From positions 96,168,943-96,232,942 of the forward strand of contig NC_052518.1 in NCBI RefSeq assembly GCF_014356525.2: a stretch of 64,000 bases of DNA. The letters are read 5' to 3'. Of this stretch, positions 12,501 through 21,540 are shown piece after piece. Each line of letters begins with the position of its first letter. Positions within the stretch are counted from its first letter, which is position 1. The notes below the pieces were generated by a model. It saw nothing but the letters and a program-made list of their open reading frames with translations, was not told where the DNA came from and did not search any database. Source of the stretch: Nilaparvata lugens. Lineage: Eukaryota; Arthropoda; Insecta; Hemiptera; Delphacidae. A program made the position numbers and the translations under genes.

Positions 12501-15500
12501 TCCACAGAAAGCAGCTGTTTTCTAGTCCCTACGTAGATCTGAAAGACAATGTTTGCAAACGACTCTCGTCTGACGTCAGAACAGGTTTCTGTACCCTTTC
12601 CGGCCGCTAACATGGAACTAAGAAAGGTGAGACTGCTATTCTAACTTTTTTGAAAATGTGTTTGGACAACTGTGCCATGTAGTGCATTGTGTTCAGAAGG
12701 GTGAGATCGGAAATTTCCACCCCACTTTGAGTACCCTACGACATCTGGTTCTTGAGATATGAGACATCAAAGTTCCCCCCCCCCCTAATAAAACATTCTT
12801 ATTCAATTTATTATTCTTATTTAGCTGATGCCAAAAAGTAAGGCGGCTTCGTGGGTCACATGGTGTAACCTACTCACAGCTGATGCAATGCATCTATTTA
12901 TTGTCTCTTTTGATTTAAAAATCAGCTGTTGGAACGCACAAGAGACCCACGAAACCGCCCAACTTTTTGGCGTCAGCTATACCTGTAGTGTGGCGAAAAA
13001 TATCGTACGCGACTCTCTCAGAAAGGTGAACTTTCGGAACTCTCAGGAAGGTATTCGGATAACATATTCCCGGCTCGGCAAGCCTCGCCCGGGAAACTAT
13101 CCTCATGCCGTAAACACTAACTTTCTGTGCTTGTAGCGTAATATACTATACTATACTATTCTTGAGAAAATTGGCTTGACCGAATGTTTCAAATGAAAAC
13201 CCTGGATAAGCATTTATGAATCTTCATCAACTGACATGAGTTCAATTGGTGGGTGATACCCCAAGCAGAGTGAATCGGCGCAAAAGCTGCAGGGAAGCAG
13301 CAGAGTTGAAATGTTTCCATTATTACAAGATGCCGTCTTTCGATCTCTCTAATCAGTTGCAGCGCTTAATTTGTGCAAATGGAAACGAGGCTTAAGGTGC
13401 ATTTTCGTTTGTGCGTAAATTTCCCTAGTCGACGACGACAAGCATTGTTGACATTCATATTGTCCAAATTTCAAGTGTGCTAAAACAGCTGATCAAATAG
13501 ATTTTCATTATTTGTGTTTATTATTAAAGAATTAAACATTTCTAATTATATCAACATATTGCCATTTAAAAGTTTAAAAAAGTATAAGCTCAATTAAAGC
13601 ATAATTGAACATAATCTTTTAGGTTATGTAGACAAATTGAAATCTACCCAATCTGAGATTCTCTCCCTGTCGTGGTCGACGACGGCATTTACGCACAAAC
13701 GAAAACCCAGTATTAACCGGTCTTGTGCGACACATGACTTGTATCAAGCGCTGATTTGATAAATTTGTTGATACAAGTGAGATGTTAGCTGAAGAGACAC
13801 ATTCCTGTAGTCAAGATATCGTAAAACACTATTGTGTAAACCGGCTTCAAGTTGAAATAATATATGGTTCTGAGCTGATATTATAATGGTTTTTGTTTTT
13901 GTAAGGCTGTCGATGCTCAAGAAGACTGCTTCACGGACGATTACATTAGCGCAGTTGTGCGTAGGTTCTCCCATTTCGGACAAGTGCTATTCTCGAGACA
14001 TGTGCGATTCAATACACTGGTGTTGACACTCCGGGATGGCCAACAAGTCAAGGCAGCTTGCAAGAGACGCTTGTTCAAGGTACACAATTCTATCGATAAC
14101 AAATTACATATTTTTATTAATAGGCAAAACTGTTTTTGTAATTTCCGCTCTTTCTATTAGTTATATTTTCGTTTTTTTATCAGTTGATAGAAAATATTAG
14201 CAATACTCAACTCTTGTTATATTGTCTTGTTGACTATGTAATGTTTTCATTTGATGTTAATGAGTAGTCAGTTGTACACAATCACTCCCAAATTCTTGTA
14301 TTCGGTAGTTATAATAGTTTGGAAGTAAACGTTTCATTTTTTAAAAACTTGGTCGAGTTTTATAATTGCTTGACTATAAACTGATCCTTATTCAAGTATG
14401 GATTATATCCACGTCTGTTTGAGATTAAATACATTAATTAGTGATTTTTCTCAACTTAGAAGCTACTTCAATCAATCTCTCTGTTCATGACTTGCAATGT
14501 ATATTGTACATGAATGCGTCATCTGCCTACATTAAACAATATCTCCAATTCTAAAATATATAACCGAGAAAGATAGAAAGAAACACAACAAAAAAAGAAA
14601 CAACACCAAGGAATATCTATTCCTTATTCCCCCGATAAAATTATTTAAAACTGTTTCAAACTCCATTATATACTTTTCAACTCGATTTTGAACCTTGCCT
14701 TATCCGTTTCGCTTCTGATACTACTGTATCAGAAGTGGCGATACTACTGTATCAGAAGTACCTTCCGAGTATATATTCTCATATATGCTGAACTTTTTTC
14801 AAATTTTACTCTTCTATGTTCACTTATAATTAGATCATTTCTATTTCTTGTAAGGTAATTGTCAACATTTGATTGCCTATTGAATGAGTGCTCGTTACCT
14901 TCTACATGAAATAACAGTGCATATCATCAGTTGCATGTGAAAAACAATCCACGATCTTGATAGGGAATTTTCAGACTAGAAACACTACATTGACTACACT
15001 GTTTGGCGGGAAAGATAGCCGTCAAGCGGTTGTCAATTAAACTGAGTAGCAGTCACTGATCTACGTCAATCTGAATCACCTTATCGAAGCATCCCTACGT
15101 TACCCAAACACTCTTCAACTTTTCATTGGCAAAATTGCTCACATCTATTAAACATAACCTTCGTACTTGGGATATATTAATATTTCCTGTCATTATTGCT
15201 GAATGGGAAACATCACCATCACTAACTGCACACAGCACGCAACTTCTCGAGTAGAATTTTAAACGAAATTACGAGTATTATAATAAACTTTTAGGGTGAC
15301 TATACACCAGCAGGCACCAATACGTGAATATCTATTGATTTCAGGTGCGGGGTGTGAAGCTGTACACGTCCTATACCTCTTCACCTTCAAAGTGGAATAG
15401 ATTCTACTTGAATCAAATCGAGATTTGCAGCAGTAAAACTGGTGCAATGAACAGCTACTTGAGACCACTATGGATTTGTGATTCCATCATCCAACAAGGT

Positions 15501-18421
15501 TAGTTAGATGCCTAATAACTTGATGGCTTTTTCATAATAATTGATTTATTAAAATGTTCGATAGGCTATGGTTTCCTCTAAATTCATTGTCATTAACTAA
15601 ATTTCATTCTATGCTAAACTGTGCCTTGAAGGTTTTGAAGGCAAGTGGTTGGCCTCGTTGTCTTATAGACGTCGATCATTGTTACGTCTTAAATCGACGG
15701 GATTAGCTTTTGGTATGTGATGCATTTTCGGCAAAACGCGGCAACAGATTTTCATGAAATTTGACAGGAATATTCCTTTTTTACTCTAGCCTTACTGTAT
15801 GGTCACACTTAACAAGCAGTGGGATAATGAGTAAGATTTTTGACCAGTTGTTTCATTGAGTTGGAAAACCTATTGTTGCACTTCTAGAGATTAGTTGAGG
15901 TTGGAATTTATCAACAGTGATATAAATCTACTTTGATTGTCGACTAGTATGGAGTTTAGGAAGGAGACGAACATAGGCTAAGGAAAACCTGAGGGATAAC
16001 AATGAAAAATAATTACCTAAAAACAAATCAAATACAGTACCTCGAATAGTCTGTGAGAGAATGCCCGAGCCTGCCAGTTACAGTACTAGCTAGTTAAGAA
16101 GCCAATGCTTCCTAGAGCAAACAAAAATTTGATAAAATATGGCGCGGTTACATTTGATTAATTCTAAATAAAATCTAACTTACATGAATAATAAACAACT
16201 AGATTTTTTTGTTTATGGATGTCATATATCTACACTTTCAGTAAGGAAAAATTCTGCGCTTATTTTCTTCAAATAATGATTATTTCCAGATGTATTCGTA
16301 GTAATTCATAAGATTTATCATACTTTTGGCCTCAACAGATTATTTTTATCTCACTGTTACCATATGGTATCGCTAAAAAATCCGGCGTCTGGGAAGGGCC
16401 GGAGTAGGGAATACAGCTACTTGTAGGCATTTGAGACTTCTTGATATATATGTGTCGTGCATCTTTCATACGCTAAAATAATAATAGTACATCAAGCTAA
16501 TTTTTTATTCAGAAGGGAAAAAACGAATACAGTTAATAAATAAAGAATCTGTAGACTACTCACTAGTATTATTGACTCATGATTGGGTCGAACGGTCGAC
16601 GCATGAATGAATACTTTTCTACTTTTTCAAGACATAGAGCTGTTTTATAAACCAAATAGTATTTGTGTGTATCTGTGTTTGTATACGATATTGATAGATT
16701 GTGCAATATTATTGCGTGGTTGACGAAAAGTTGAAAATAATAAAATCTACATTGAAGGATAATATTGACCGTTTAGGGACCACTTTCATTAACTACCTTC
16801 CTGTGTTGTACATCTCTCTATGATATCTATTCAAATATTAAAATAATCATCAACTTGGTGATTTTCAGAAGACGACGCAACTGAAGACGAAGCAATTGCT
16901 TCGACATCGGCTGCGACTCATGAACCAGCGCCAGTGCAGGTAATAATAGTCAACAACTAGGCTATTTCCATCACTAAATTATTCACACAATATAATAATT
17001 ACTCAACTGCCATGGCTCCTTTGTCGTTATGCAAATATTTCGAGTAAATCAATACATTTTTGATATTTCCAAATGATTCCCTGCGCAGCGCAGAGGTCTG
17101 GTCCAAGATGAGTGCTGTCTGATGTTCGGCACGTTTTTAGGTCATGTGTCCTGTCTTTTCTTGTCCAATTTTAATCCAGTGATCTAAAATATCATTGTTC
17201 ATTTTGAGATTTACCATATAAATTATCATGAGATGAATCATCTTCATTTATTACACAATGCCAATTAATTGAGATTAAAATTATCTGTCTTTCTTTTTAT
17301 TATTCCTCTAAATTTAGAGATTTGTGACTTTGTATGAGCCTGACCCAGTGAATGGCCCAACAATGGCCATTTGATTCAGTATCTCAAGAGATAGTCATAG
17401 AAGGTAGCCAGCCTACTTGTTGAACGAATACTCTGCCCCGTTAATAAATTAGACCAACCATGTAAAATAAGAAAGCAGGATGAATGGTGGCGCCACCTCA
17501 CACATCTGTGCCTGTCACCACTCGAGTGGCGGCGGCATTCACTCAGCATCTTATTAACATTGGTTTGCTCTCCTCGTCTCTACTGAATACCATTCTTTTT
17601 CAACTCGGCACCGTTGCTAAATTGCCCTAGGCCATTAATTTAGTAGAAATATAATCAACTACCACAATATTTATTTATCTCAATTATGAAATGTTATTAA
17701 ATCATGAAAAGTTGTTGTATGTTCTTGTTTCATAAAATAACTTTTATATTTATCGAATTAAAATTTAAGATAGAATTAAAAATTAGGCCCAGCTACATGA
17801 AGCGTTTTTCAGACGAGTTGACAGGGCTGGATTCCCGAACGCCAACCCAATCAGCCAATCCTGCCCTGTCGTCCCGTCCGAAAAATTCTTCTTGTGTCTT
17901 GGCCCAAAATCGGGATAACTTGGATCACAATCATCTATATAGAAACATGACAACTTTGCTGTTCTATAAAATCCAATGACTCGTCATAGCTTATGCATTA
18001 TCATATTTTTTATGCTATTTTTATAGTGTATAGTGTTAGAGACAGATGATGATGATAATAATTCTCGAAATTTGAACAAAGTATGCGTATAAAATACTCA
18101 TGTTCAATGAGAGAACGAATATCAAAATCGTATCCATATGAATAATATTTTGAATTGATTTTTCAATTGATGTTGAGTGGAATAAAATGGTGTTTTTATT
18201 TTTAGGTGGAACCTTACCTGGCTCCAATCGAATTAGAGGATGGACAGGAGGAGATGCCACTTGAGGAAGCCGCACTGATTAAAGCTATGCAAGATTTACA
18301 ATCATTTAGCTTGATACCAGCGCCGCCGTTTATTGCAGTGATTCCACCTCCACTGCCGCCTTTGTTGAGGCGACTCATCCGCGCTGACCACCACCCACCA
18401 TCCTTACCCCCCCACCATTAG
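392..18421 (+). CDS. Synj: Synaptojanin-like inositol-polyphosphate 5-phosphatase, 3' part of the gene (12 exons)
   Basis: Exons by GT/AG sites and unbroken phase: 392-548, 2597-2785, 3306-3420, 6768-6955, 7882-8027, 9267-9404, 10506-10680, 11471-11655, 13906-14079, 15345-15498, 16869-16939, 18206-18421 (stop TAG). They encode about 635 residues. Synaptojanins remove phosphates from PI(4,5)P2 on clathrin-coated vesicles at synapses. Visible here: the linker after the Sac domain (residues 1-70), the IPPc domain (about 74-395) with GTYNVNGGK (79-87), CGDFNYR (278-284), PAWTDRVLW (352-360) and SDHRPV (389-394), then the RRM-like DUF1866 region (about 400-540), an acidic stretch and a short proline-rich tail. 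The Sac domain must lie 5' of the window. The sequence is diverged from typical insect synaptojanin: TYN replaces TWN, and QD replaces the usual (F)EE/QE pair in GVQDIVDL. The tail is much shorter than vertebrate tails. It could be a fast-evolving paralogue rather than the main orthologue. Confidence 0.88.
702..933. mobile_element. Degenerate inverted-repeat element (MITE-like)
   Basis: The ends carry CAGAATGGAAA and its complement TTTCCATTCTG, each followed outward by a CACA/TGTG and CCGAGG/CCGAGGT-type stretch. The total is about 230 bp. The arms are diverged. The rest of intron 549-2596 shows nothing I recognise. Confidence 0.4.
2597..2785 (+). CDS. Synj: Synj exon: start of the IPPc domain
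   Basis: Acceptor TTACAG, donor GTGTGT. It encodes LRISIGTYNVNGGKQF followed by PLADWLLD. This is the first IPPc motif (usually TWNVNG), here with Tyr in place of Trp; the Asn is the conserved active-site residue. Phase 1 at both ends. Confidence 0.9.
2786..3305. other. Synj intron without recognisable features
   Basis: AT-rich. No repeat, RNA gene or coding signal seen. Confidence 0.5.
3306..3420 (+). CDS. Synj: Synj exon: IPPc metal-binding motif region
   Basis: Acceptor TTGCAG, donor GTATGT. It encodes EIFAIGVQDIVDLNAADI, which aligns with the FAIGFEEMVELNA motif of synaptojanins. The acidic residue that binds Mg2+ in the family is normally Glu; here the aligned residue is Asp. It ends in phase 2. 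Confidence 0.88.
3721..3949. repeat. 23-bp minisatellite, 10 copies
   Basis: Ten head-to-tail copies of a unit reading GCGGYGATGAGGCGTTGCAC plus CAT. One copy (3767-3788) is 22 bp. Copies differ mainly at one C/T site. Because the unit is 23 bp and stop-free on the minus strand, all three minus frames stay open, which makes spurious overlapping ORFs. It lies in a Synj intron. Confidence 0.95.
4768..5619 (+). mobile_element. Interspersed repeat with internal (TG)n, copy A
   Basis: It starts CTTTCCTTGCCC, has a TG microsatellite at about 4860-4877, then CCTAATCAACCGATTGACTT and AAGATGGCGG, and ends CCACACCAGATTTTTT. The same order of motifs recurs at 51657-52552, and partially at 11960-12370. 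There is no coding capacity, so it is a non-autonomous element of unknown class. Confidence 0.75.
5950..6185 (-). pseudogene. Penelope-like element fragment (GIY-YIG endonuclease)
   Basis: The minus strand encodes GIYKVKCPECDKFHIGNTGR followed by a conserved-looking SFNQTYKQHIQ and FADHLIQEKHKH. This matches the C-terminal GIY-YIG endonuclease of Penelope-like retroelements (GIYK-CPxC-YIGxTGR). The reverse-transcriptase part is missing, so it is a dead fragment in a Synj intron. Confidence 0.8.
6235..6295 (+). pseudogene. Second short Penelope-like GIY-YIG fragment, inverted
   Basis: The plus strand encodes VYKLKCPECDEVYI, the same GIY-YIG start as the neighbouring minus-strand relic but in opposite orientation, about 60 bp away. 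Only this short piece is present. Inverted head-to-head pieces are common in Penelope-like elements. Confidence 0.6.
6768..6955 (+). CDS. Synj: Synj exon: IPPc core
   Basis: Acceptor TTTACAG. It encodes LLGVCLYIFVKP, RDVDVGSVKTGL and EGATG. Two donors are possible: GTGGTT at 6956 and GTTAGT at 6959. The first keeps the conserved ATGNKGAVA across the junction; the second adds one Gly. I prefer 6955 on family conservation, although the 6959 donor has the better consensus. Confidence 0.85.
6956..7881. other. Synj intron with a short repeat fragment
   Basis: About 7530-7640 contains GAAGTATGACAGTCGTAAGG and a GCAAGGTGGGAC...CCACC stretch that recurs at 12378-12475, so it is a fragment of an interspersed repeat. 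The rest has no recognised feature. Confidence 0.45.
7882..8027 (+). CDS. Synj: Synj exon: IPPc GNKGAVAVRF and CAHL motifs
   Basis: Acceptor ATTACAG, donor GTGAGT. It encodes NKGAVAVRF, then FVCAHLVAAGPSQ, the family motif with the conserved active-site His. It ends in phase 0 after MSFS. Confidence 0.9.
8234..8437 (+). pseudogene. LINE endonuclease-domain fragment
   Basis: An open frame of 67 codons ending in TAA encodes FDSLLTSLSK, then NFVVAGDFDINVIDSSARE. The AGDFNIN-like motif marks the APE-type endonuclease of Jockey/CR1-like non-LTR retrotransposons. It has no start codon and nothing of ORF2 beyond this. It sits in a Synj intron. Confidence 0.72.
9267..9404 (+). CDS. Synj: Synj exon: IPPc catalytic GDFNYR motif
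   Basis: Acceptor TTTACAG, donor GTAATC. It encodes SHDYVFWCGDFNYR, the catalytic Asp/Asn motif of inositol 5-phosphatases, then a helix ending FAQDQLV. 46 codons, phase 0 at both ends. Confidence 0.92.
9660..10008 (+). pseudogene. LINE reverse-transcriptase C-terminal relic
   Basis: The frames are broken by stops and shifts. ALQRINRWFTENSLWLNLSR matches the RT thumb. Further on, ARFLGMEL, then KWDKQMKLQKRLYHALIALR, match the VKFLGV and LRQI region seen in the RT copy at 44463-45233. The relic is old. Synj exon 9267-9404 lies between this and the endonuclease fragment, so they are separate insertions. Confidence 0.68.
10506..10680 (+). CDS. Synj: Synj exon: IPPc PAWTDRVLW motif
   Basis: Acceptor TTTACAG, donor GTAGGA. 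It encodes FLEGHINFDPTSKYEPF and then SPAWTDRVLWRRKK, the substrate-binding signature of the family. It ends in phase 1. Confidence 0.92.
10681..11470. other. Synj intron without recognisable features
   Basis: AT-rich. No repeat or gene recognised. Confidence 0.45.
11471..11655 (+). CDS. Synj: Synj exon: IPPc SDHRPV motif
   Basis: Acceptor TGTTTCAG, donor GTAACT. It encodes YGRAELVQSDHRPV with the catalytic Asp-His pair, then IIEIDI and DLGPPDATFTIQ, which lead into the DUF1866 domain as in synaptojanins. It ends in phase 0. Confidence 0.92.
11960..12370 (+). mobile_element. Interspersed repeat with internal (TG)n, copy C, degraded
   Basis: It begins CTTTCCTCGCCCTTGAAG, has (TG)n at about 12037-12060, then CCTAATTAACGGATTGACTT and ATGAGTCTCGTTTCTGG, as in copies A and B. 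A matching piece (CTTGACCGAATGTTTCAAAT, then CCTGGATAAGC) lies at about 13160-13240, so the copy is interrupted. About 12370-13150 holds other repeat fragments and no gene. Confidence 0.55.
13396..13712. mobile_element. MITE flanked by TTAA
   Basis: Inverted ends share TTTTCGTTTGTGCGTAAAT and a GTCGACGACG block. TTAA lies directly outside both ends (13392-13395 and 13713-13716). TTAA target sites are typical of piggyBac-like elements. The outermost 6-7 bases of the two ends do not match well. 317 bp, non-coding. Confidence 0.6.
13906..14079 (+). CDS. Synj: Synj exon: RRM-like DUF1866 domain
   Basis: Acceptor TTTGTAAG, donor GTACAC. It encodes an RRM-like fold: a helix (ISAVVRRFSHFGQVLF) followed by strands (LVLTLRDGQQV). 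58 codons in phase 0. DUF1866 follows the 5-phosphatase domain in synaptojanins. Confidence 0.8.
15345..15498 (+). CDS. Synj: Synj exon: end of the DUF1866 region
   Basis: Acceptor ATTTCAG, donor GTTAGT. It starts VRGVKLYTSYTSSP, in the position of the strand that closes the RRM-like fold. The rest is poorly conserved. It is open throughout and ends in phase 1, joining correctly to the next exon. Confidence 0.72.
16869..16939 (+). CDS. Synj: Synj exon: acidic linker
   Basis: Acceptor ATTTTCAG, donor GTAATA. The 71-nt exon encodes an Asp/Glu-rich linker (EDDATEDEAIAS) followed by Ala/Pro. The phases (1 in, 0 out) fit the flanking exons. Confidence 0.7.
18206..18421 (+). CDS. Synj: Synj terminal exon: short proline-rich tail and stop
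   Basis: Acceptor TTTTTAG, then 71 codons and TAG at 18419-18421. It begins VEPYLAPIELEDGQEEMP and ends in Pro/His-rich sequence (PPPLPPLLRR and similar), which could bind SH3 domains as synaptojanin tails do. An unused donor or longer splice forms cannot be excluded. Confidence 0.75.
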   Translation: MEPYLAPIELEDGQEEMPLEEAALIKAMQDLQSFSLIPAPPFIAVIPPPLPPLLRRLIRADHHPPSLPPHH

Positions 18422-19038
18422 ACGTGTTTATGCTAACACGCTAATCATACCACCATCTATCCTATTGGTGGACTTAACATTGTAAATAAGAATGAATTCT
18501 TATCGATTAGAATTCTTTTGCTTATGATTATAAATAACAATGTTTGATGTGTAAAGCCTCCACATTCCATTATTATTCGTCATGTAAGTTTTCCATAATG
18601 CAATATAACTACTTATATGTGGACTTACAGTCATATTAAACATACTAGTCATTCTATTTCCTAAGTTTATGCTAATCATACGAGGATACATATGAAATTG
18701 GTGGATTAGAATTTTTTGTTTATGATTGTAAATAATAATAATTTTTAGATGTGCGATTACGACGCATACAATCATTATTTCTTGTTTTTCCATCGTAGAA
18801 GAACTACAATTGCAACTCAGGAATCCTCCCGTCGATTCTTATTTTTTATTTTGTTTAATTAAAAACATATTGTTTTTATATTTTGTGTTGATAACTTCTT
18901 TCTGTGTCCTAGGCTTAGAGTTTTTCTTATTTGAAATTAATTTTTGTAATCGGAGTTGTGCAAAATACTTTCCACTCCCGATTTTTTTTAGAGTATTTCA
19001 ATAGGGCTAGATACTTGAATTGTAATTAATAAAGAACT
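18422..19038 (+). other. Probable Synj 3' UTR with an AATAAA signal
   Basis: AT-rich sequence after the stop codon. An AATAAA hexamer at about 19028-19033 is a plausible poly(A) signal, just before the fold-back element that starts at 19039. A second AATAAA lies near 20050. No coding signal seen. Confidence 0.4.
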
Positions 19039-19293
19039 AATTTCATAGTACCCTATTTTAAAACATGTTTAAATGAACACTTACATAAAACACAACTAGT
19101 TTCGGCATTCAAGCCATTTTCAAGTTTTTTCCAAAATTCATTCTGGAAGAAGATAATTTGAAAATATTTGTTTACTGGAAATAGTAATTCATTTTTGAAA
19201 AAGAAACTTGAAAATGGCTTGAAACCTGAAACTAGATGTTATGTTTTATATAAGTGTTTATAGAAATGTTTTTAAAAAGGGTACTATGAAATT
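19039..19293. repeat. Fold-back element, diverged (Penelope-like pLTR type)
   Basis: Two inverted arms, from AATTTCATAGTACCC to GGGTACTATGAAATT, contain ACTAGTTTCGGCATTCAAGC and CTTGAAAATGGCTTGAAACC in opposite orientation. The same plan recurs at 29759-29980 and 50456-50691. It lies just after the probable Synj poly(A) signal. Confidence 0.65.
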
Positions 19294-19378
19294 TTTTTTC
19301 TTTCTTAATTAACATATTCTAATTGCTTTGGTGAATTTTAGATGCATTTTTGTGATTATTCTAGTTATATCATATTAT

Positions 19379-19706
19379 GAGGGTAAAGGTACAGTTCCTT
19401 AGCGGCGTCTCGAGACGTGCGGCTATAAGCAGGAAATTAAGAAATTATTTCTCTGTTAACATATTCGAATAGCTTTGGTAAATTTTTAACAGTAAAATAT
19501 TTTGTGATTATTCTAGCTATATCATATTATGAGGGTAAAGGTACATTTCCTTAGCGGCGTCTGGAGACGTGCGGCTATATAAGCAGGAAATTAAGAAATT
19601 ATTTCTCTGTTGATTACCATATTCGAATAGCTTTGGTAAATTTTTTACCATCTTGAACAGTATAATATTTAGTGATTGTTCTAGTTAAATTAAATAGGAG
19701 GGTAAA
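19379..19706. repeat. Two direct copies of a MITE-end repeat (about 150-165 bp)
   Basis: GAGGGTAAAGGTACAGTTCC recurs at about 19379, 19531 (ACATTTCC variant) and 19698, each followed by TTAGCGGCGTCTCGAGACG, whose CGTCTCGAGACG core is a perfect palindrome. The two first copies carry only the left end of the element at 19707-19855. Confidence 0.75.
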
Positions 19707-19855
19707 GGTACAGTTCCTTGGCGGCGTCTCGAGACGCGTGGTTAGAGCTGCCACGACTAGAGCACATAGCCTATAAATTGATTAGATTCAATGATTCATT
19801 AGAAGAATCCAGCAAATCCAGGTTTATGCTCGAGACGCCGCTTAGGAATCGCACC
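19707..19855. mobile_element. Short MITE with 27-bp inverted ends
   Basis: The left end GGTACAGTTCCTTGGCGGCG(TCTCGAG) and the right end CTCGAGACGCCGCTTAGGAA(TCGCACC) are inverted copies with few differences. No clear target duplication. 149 bp. Confidence 0.65.
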
Positions 19856-20904
19856 TCAAGATACACCCATTATCTACAAATCATTTCTTGATCTCTGCAG
19901 TATTATCATTTTGTGTTAGATCTGTATTATCAGTTTTAAGCTGGTAGGTTAGTGTCATATGATCTTTGATGTTGTGATCTCATTATTAGTGTCAGTATTT
20001 GATAATCCAACTTGTAGTAACAGTAAAGTTGAAAATATGTTCTCATCAAATAAAGAAAACTAATGCAGTTTGTTTGTCTTATTTGTTCATACAATGCATT
20101 ACCCTAAATTTAATGCTCCTGGAATATTGAATTGCTGTCTTGAAGTCAGCCGTGATAATATTCATGTTTGAAGTTGGCATTCAATCGGGTTTATAAATCA
20201 ACATTTTAGGATATTAAAGTTGTTAGGAAGATTTTCTAATTGACAGCTAGAGCTGTCCTTGGTTGTAGATTAGAAGTAGAAAATCTTCAAACCCTTAATT
20301 TAGTACACACTATAGTTATTATGACTGTAGTGAGGTGCACGTTATAATGAAGACAGTATTTGATTGAAAATATTTGATTTGGGGTGGTTGGTTGGTGGTT
20401 CCACTCAATGCAGGTTAAACTCCTCATCAGTGATAGGTACTCGCCTACCGATCGCGTGTTACACCTCACCGGACGATATGCAAACGGCCCACTTGAGTGT
20501 GTGGCGTCGCGGCCACAACCCTCTCATACAATAGAATATACTAGTAGTTCTGCGAACAGTAGACCTCGCTCATGAATCCAACTTTCAAATTAATGAGAAG
20601 GGTCATATGAAAGTACAGTATATTGTCAAGATTTAGCAAAGTCATCTACTTTCAACAACTACTTTTTAGCAATGTCAACTCCACTTTATCGCTAGAATTA
20701 CATACATTTTTTTCTGCAACTGCAGTATTGGACTCCAATACAATAAAGATTTTTTTTAAATAATGTATCCAATTAATTTGTTAAATCAATTTAATAATGA
20801 TAAGATAATTCAATTTAATTATTCTATCTAATCATGATAATTTATTTTATAATAATAAATTATTAAAATAAGATAAAACAATTATTATCTATCTGCAAAA
20901 AAAA
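19856..20904. other. Intergenic AT-rich stretch with short repeat ends
   Basis: Near 20330 there is GTGAGGTGCACGTTATAATG, a variant of the inverted end seen at 62055-62271. At 20539 there is ACTAGTAGTTCTGCGAACAG, the 5' end of the repeat seen in full at 40973. No gene. Confidence 0.5.
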
Positions 20905-20993
20905 ATCTGGTAGGAACGAGATTTGAACCTGGGTTCTACAATGTGAGAAACAACGCTCTAACCGACTCTGCCAACATGGGCTGGTAACATAAT
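20905..20993 (-). repeat. tRNA-like sequence (SINE head or tRNA pseudogene)
   Basis: The minus strand reads TGGCAGAGTCGGTTAGAGCG (A box, D arm) and later CCAGGTTCAAATC (B box), followed by TTTTTT. The acceptor and T stems do not pair well, so it is not a working tRNA. It is probably a tRNA-derived SINE head. Confidence 0.5.
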
Positions 20994-21099
20994 AAGATGC
21001 GAAAAAGTAGGAACATGAGTTGATGTATCTTTAAAGATAACGGCCCAGGTTAGTCTGAGGTTTTATAAATTACAAAAAAAACCGGAGGTCTTATCAGAA

Positions 21100-21250
21100 A
21101 TCGTTACACATACGTTTCTGCGCCTTGTTTCAAAGAACTTGCATACCACATTTCATCCAAATCGGACAATAACTGCGGTACAAACAAACAGACAGAAGCC
21201 GATCGAGACGAAGCTAAGACCTCAGCTTCGCTTCGGTCAATAACGAAGGA
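21100..21250 (+). repeat. Repeat tail with the TTTCATCCAAATCGG motif
   Basis: CACATTTCATCCAAATCGGA, AACAAACAGACAGAAG and CTTCGCTTCGGTCAA are the kind of tail seen in the family whose copies end TCACTTCGCTCGGTCAA at 41690, 45413 and 52803. A degenerate 3' end. Confidence 0.45.
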
Positions 21251-21299
21251 GATTTTCATAAGCAGCCGGCTTCTCTCACTACTCGAGAGTGCCACTGGG

Positions 21300-21540
21300 T
21301 CGAGTCAAACGAGACAAACGACAGAAGAGTCCTGCGACATTCGTGGCCAGCGACGGTAGAGACCTGCGACATTCGAGGCCAGCGACGGTAGAGGACTCCT
21401 GAAAAAGTGGCCTCAAATGTCGCCTGCGTTAGGCGACACTTGAGGCCTCTCTAATTTTTGTACAGCCCCGACAGTCAAGACCTGCGACCTTAGAGGACTC
21501 CTGAAAAAGAGGCCTCAACTGTCGCCTACGCTAGGCTCTC
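21300..21540. repeat. Duplicated segment with a perfect-looking hairpin
   Basis: GACCTGCGACATTCG and GAGGACTCCTGAAAAAG are each repeated in a short direct array. 21409-21447 forms a hairpin: 17-nt arms GGCCTCAAATGTCGCCT and AGGCGACACTTGAGGCC with one mismatch and a 5-nt loop. Confidence 0.7.

Larger units (their letters stand above)
14080..18205. other. Synj introns 9-11 without recognised elements
   Basis: The introns 14080-15344, 15499-16868 and 16940-18205 are AT-rich. I see only short direct repeats (for example ATACTACTGTATCAGAAGT twice near 14720) and no RNA gene, clear transposon or extra exon. Confidence 0.4.

Noticed and set aside
12778..12786. Poly-C and, at 37304-37320, poly-G runs as structured elements
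   Set aside because: Simple homopolymer runs without flanking structure; possible sequencing artefacts.
20905..20993. Functional tRNA gene
   Set aside because: A and B boxes are present, but acceptor and T stems do not pair, so it is kept only as a tRNA-like repeat.
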